From NCBI RefSeq assembly GCF_030684895.1, contig NZ_JAUXXP010000084.1:62001-126000 (forward strand): a stretch of DNA of 64,000 bases, given 5' to 3'. Positions 61,274 to 64,000 of the stretch are shown in pieces (position 1 is the first letter of the stretch; every line of letters starts with the position of its first letter). The position numbers and the translations under genes are program-made. The notes beneath the pieces are model-generated. The model saw only the letters and a list, made by a program, of their open reading frames with translations. It did no database searches and was not told where the DNA came from. This DNA comes from Pseudomonas sp. (GTDB lineage Bacteria > Pseudomonadota > Gammaproteobacteria > Pseudomonadales > Pseudomonadaceae).

Positions 61274-62629
61274 TTAGCCGGCGATCAGCTCCTTGGCTGC
61301 TTGGCGGTGATCGGCGATCAGCTTGGCCACATCCAGGCCTTCGATCTGCCCGTCGATGACCCGCCACTGGCCACCGATCATCATCCGGTCGGCCTTGTCG
61401 GCGCCGCACAGCAGCAGCGCGGAAATCGGGTCGTGGCTGCCGGAGAAGCGCAGCTCATCCAGCTTGAAGAAGGCCATGTCGGCTTGCTTGCCCACCGCCA
61501 GCTCGCCGATATCGCTGCGCCCCAACAGCTTGGCCGAGCCTTTGCTGGCCCAGCCCAGTACCAATTCCGGGGTGATTTTCTCGGCGCCGTAGCGCAGACG
61601 CTGGATATACAGGGCCTGGCGCGCTTCGAGGATCATGTTCGAGGCATCGTTGGAGGCCGAGCCATCCACGCCGAGGCCGATCGGTGCGCCCGCCGCTTCC
61701 AGCTCAAGGGTCGGACAGATGCCCGAGGCCAGGCGCATATTCGAGCTTGGGCAATGGCAGATCCCGGTGCCGGCCTGGCCCAGGCGCGCAATCTCGTCCG
61801 GGTTGAAGTGGATGCCGTGGGCCAGCCAGGTGCGCGAGCTGAGCCAGCCGACGCTGTCCAGGTAATCCACGGTACGCAGGCCGAAGCGCTGCAGGCAGAA
61901 GTCTTCTTCGTCGAGGGTTTCCGCCAGGTGGGTGTGCAGGCGCACGTCCAGCTCCTCGGCCAGCTCGGCGCTCTGGCGCATGATTTCCTGGGTGACCGAG
62001 AACGGCGAGCAGGGCGCCAGGGCGATCTGCACCTGGGCGCCATCGCCGCGCTGGTGGTAGTCATGGATCAGCCGTTGGCTGTCGGCCAGGATCACTTCAC
62101 CCTGTTGTACGGTCTGCTGCGGCGGCAGGCCGCCATCGGCTTCGCCCAGGCTCATCGAGCCACGGGTGAGCATGGCGCGCATGCCCAGCTCGCGTACCGC
62201 TTCGACCTGCACGTCGATGGCGTTTTCCAGGCCGCCAGGGAACAGGTAATGGTGATCCGCCGCGGTGCTGCAACCGGACAGCAGCAGTTCGGCCAGGGCC
62301 ACTTTACTGGCCAGGGCGAGTTTCTCGGGGGTCAGGCGCGCCCAGACCGGATACAGGGTTTTCAGCCAGGGGAACAACGGCTGGTTGACCACCGGGCCCC
62401 AGGCGCGGGTCAGGGTTTGGTAGAAGTGGTGGTGGGTGTTGATCAGGCCCGGCAGCACCACATGCTCGCGGGCATCGAAGGTGCGATTGCAGGGTTGGCT
62501 CGGCTGTTGGCCGGCCTTGAGCAGTTCGCTGATCACACCGTCTTCGATCACCAGCCCGCCGGCGGCGTCGAGGGTGTTGGCGGTAAAGATGGCGAGGGGG
62601 TTTTTGATCCAGATACGTGTAGCAGCCAT
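61274..62629 (-). CDS. 8-oxoguanine deaminase
   Basis: 451 residues of the amidohydrolase superfamily. It converts 8-oxoguanine to uric acid, as shown for the P. aeruginosa homologue. The metal site shows NTHHHFYQTLTRA (HxH), LHTHLAETLDEE, WLAHGIHFNPDE (His) and GLGVDGSASND (Asp). The N-terminal WIKNPLAIFTANT and HHYLFPGG are typical of this branch rather than of atrazine chlorohydrolase relatives. It is monocistronic. Confidence 0.88.
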   Translation of the reverse strand: MAATRIWIKNPLAIFTANTLDAAGGLVIEDGVISELLKAGQQPSQPCNRTFDAREHVVLPGLINTHHHFYQTLTRAWGPVVNQPLFPWLKTLYPVWARLTPEKLALASKVALAELLLSGCSTAADHHYLFPGGLENAIDVQVEAVRELGMRAMLTRGSMSLGEADGGLPPQQTVQQGEVILADSQRLIHDYHQRGDGAQVQIALAPCSPFSVTQEIMRQSAELAEELDVRLHTHLAETLDEEDFCLQRFGLRTVDYLDSVGWLSSRTWLAHGIHFNPDEIARLGQAGTGICHCPSSNMRLASGICPTLELEAAGAPIGLGVDGSASNDASNMILEARQALYIQRLRYGAEKITPELVLGWASKGSAKLLGRSDIGELAVGKQADMAFFKLDELRFSGSHDPISALLLCGADKADRMMIGGQWRVIDGQIEGLDVAKLIADHRQAAKELIAG

Positions 62630-62799
62630 TGAGTTGGCTCCTCTGAAGTTGGGTTCAGGTTAGCCAGCTCAGTGTTTACCCTGTCTGCTGATCCAGGTGC
62701 GCGGCCGGCGCAGGTGGCCGGGCGTGGCGCAAACGATAACGCCGTAATCTGCCTGCGGCAAGAGTGCAGGACGGATTTTCTGACCAGAAGGTCAGAGGG

Positions 62800-63255
62800 T
62801 TAAAATACTTTACGGTACTGCACAAACCCTGACCGCTCGGCGAGGCGCTCATACAGCAGCATGGCCTTGCTGTTGCTTTCGTGGGTCAGCCAGTAGGTGC
62901 GCGAACAGCCTTGAGCCTCAGCCTCGCGGTAGACGTGCTCGATCAGCTGACGGCCGGCGCCGCTGCTGCGGATGTCCTTGGCGATAAACAGGTCCTGCAG
63001 GTAGCAGTAGTCGCCAGGCGTCCAGGTCGAGCGGTGGTAAATCCAGTGCACCAGGCCAATCGCCAGGCCGTCATGCCAAGCCAGCGCGGCGTGCATCGGC
63101 TCGGCGGGGTCGAGGAAGCGCTGCCAGGTGATGTCGCTGGTCGCGGCGGCAATCTCGGTCATATAGAAGCGTTGATAGCCCTGCCACAGGGGCAGCCAGG
63201 CGGCATGGTCGGCGCTGGTGACCGGACGGATCTCTACGGGAATGCGAATCGGCAT
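62800..63255 (-). CDS. GNAT family N-acetyltransferase
   Basis: 151 residues. The N-terminal IRPVTSADHAAWLPLWQGYQRFY, the motif A region YLQDLFIAKDIRSSGAGRQLIEHVY (R-x-x-G-x-G/A) and the C-terminal MLLYERLAERSGFVQYRK are all standard. Its closest look is to pseudomonad GNATs acting on small amines. It lies just upstream of the asparaginase gene's 3' end on the same strand order; the acceptor is unknown. Confidence 0.85.
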   Translation of the reverse strand: MPIRIPVEIRPVTSADHAAWLPLWQGYQRFYMTEIAAATSDITWQRFLDPAEPMHAALAWHDGLAIGLVHWIYHRSTWTPGDYCYLQDLFIAKDIRSSGAGRQLIEHVYREAEAQGCSRTYWLTHESNSKAMLLYERLAERSGFVQYRKVF

Positions 63256-63312
63256 GGCACTGGCTCCTCGGTGGGGTAAAGCCCTTACAGCCTAGCTGCA
63301 AGGGCCCAGCCT

Positions 63313-64000
63313 TCAATCGGCGCGTTCACCACAGACATCCAAGGCAAACCAGTGTTCCACTTCGGCCTGGCTCAGGCCCGCGCCGAGCAGGGCGAACAGC
63401 TTGCCCAGCGCCGCTTCGCGGGTCATGCCGCCGGCGGAAATCAGCCCAGCGCTGGCCAGTTGACTGCCGGCGGCATACACGCCGAATTCGACATGGCCGT
63501 GCGGGCACTGGCTGATCGCGGCCATTACCACGCCACGCTCATGCGCGGCCTTGAGTACGCCGAGCAGTTCGCCGTCGTCCGCAGGGCCTGTGCCGCTGCC
63601 GTAGCATTCCAGCAGCAGGCCTTGCACGCCGCTGCCGAGCAGGGCGCGCAGGTGGCTTGCCTGGATGCCCGGGTAAAACGGCAGCACGGCCAGGTTGACC
63701 GGCTGGCGCGGCCGGCGGTAGTCGATGCTGGCCGGGATGCTCTCGGCGCGCGGGCTCTGGCGCTGGCGCGGCAGCACGTGAAAGGCGTCGAAGGCATCAC
63801 TGCGCAGCTTGCTGACCCGCGCGCCATGTAGCAGCGCACCATTGAAATGCAGGTGCACGCCGGGGGTTATACCGGCCTGCAGCGCGCGCATGGCGCCGAA
63901 CAGGTTGCCCCAGGCATCGCTGCCCTCGGCACCGGCCGGCAGCATTGAGCCGCTGAGGATCACCGGTGCCGGCAAACCCAGCAGCAGAAAGCTCAGGGCG
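63313..64000 (-). CDS. Asparaginase (C-terminal part, cut by window edge)
   Basis: About 229 residues of the C-terminal part; the frame is open to the window end. The asparaginase type I/II core motif is partly visible as PAPVILSGSMLPAGAEGSDAWGNLF (the SDG/D-N stretch), and the second domain has LAVLPFYPGIQASHLRALLGSGVQGLLLECYGSGTGP, the usual 'lvl.gyGtGn' element. It hydrolyses asparagine to aspartate and ammonia. The N-terminal half with the first catalytic Thr is outside the window, so type cannot be decided. Confidence 0.86.
   Translation of the reverse strand, partial: ALSFLLLGLPAPVILSGSMLPAGAEGSDAWGNLFGAMRALQAGITPGVHLHFNGALLHGARVSKLRSDAFDAFHVLPRQRQSPRAESIPASIDYRRPRQPVNLAVLPFYPGIQASHLRALLGSGVQGLLLECYGSGTGPADDGELLGVLKAAHERGVVMAAISQCPHGHVEFGVYAAGSQLASAGLISAGGMTREAALGKLFALLGAGLSQAEVEHWFALDVCGERAD

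Overview
The window is a chromosomal segment of a Pseudomonas-type gammaproteobacterium. This rests on the GC-rich coding style and on several arrangements typical of pseudomonads: hexR divergent from zwf, pycR-pycA-pycB (oadA), a Zur-type folE2/dksA2 divergon, a LemA-DUF2207 operon, an 8-oxoguanine deaminase, and many REP/REPIN palindromes with a RAYT transposase. I did not assign a species. No rRNA, tRNA, CRISPR array or prophage was seen.

Layout. 1-1.3 kb: end of a TRAP fused permease gene and its DUF1850 partner. 1.3-5.6 kb: an orphan array of 22-bp repeats resembling a transposon end, a GNAT enzyme, a DUF3617 protein, a solute-binding protein and a BCCT transporter. 5.6-10.35 kb: the main accessory island, an AT-richer array of six gene cassettes on the minus strand separated by attC-like sites. 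It has no integron integrase in view and is flanked by long inverted copies of a dispersed repeat. 10.4-16.6 kb: a DnaQ-like exonuclease with a cNMP/CBS/DUF294 protein, then LemA-DUF2207, a small membrane protein and a GNAT. 16.6-24.6 kb: a zinc-starvation cluster (folE2 <-> dksA2, COG0523 GTPase, DUF1826), a second COG0523 GTPase and housekeeping hypotheticals. 24.6-30 kb: a solute-binding protein, a glutamine-synthetase-like ligase, a class III aminotransferase, an SDR and a GntR regulator around a pair of identical operator-like palindromes. 30-37 kb: an REC-TPR response regulator with its histidine kinase, SUKH, VOC, Tim44-domain and TetR proteins, and an orphan DctP-like TRAP binding protein. 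37-47 kb: uvrD, a large PAS-GGDEF-EAL protein, an MFS permease, zwf and hexR. 47-51 kb: a secreted M14 carboxypeptidase and a lipoprotein. 50.5-56.6 kb: pycR, pycA, pycB, then an SbtA-like bicarbonate permease with an SbtB-like PII protein. 56.6-64 kb: a RAYT with three REPINs, glutaminase, a regulator made of two LuxR helix-turn-helix domains, an unrecognised beta-rich protein plus a small secreted protein, 8-oxoguanine deaminase, a GNAT and the end of an asparaginase.

Genes that appear to work together: (i) zinc limitation - Zur-box, cofactor-independent FolE2 and DksA paralogues, metallochaperone; (ii) anaplerosis - pyruvate carboxylase next to bicarbonate uptake and its PII-like regulator; (iii) glucose catabolism - HexR acting on zwf; (iv) amine or amino-acid catabolism - ligase, aminotransferase, dehydrogenase, GntR. 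The parts I consider least explained are the integrase-less cassette array with its FRG-domain gene, the tandem-HTH regulator beside an unknown protein pair, and a small dispersed element that sits inside different palindromes.
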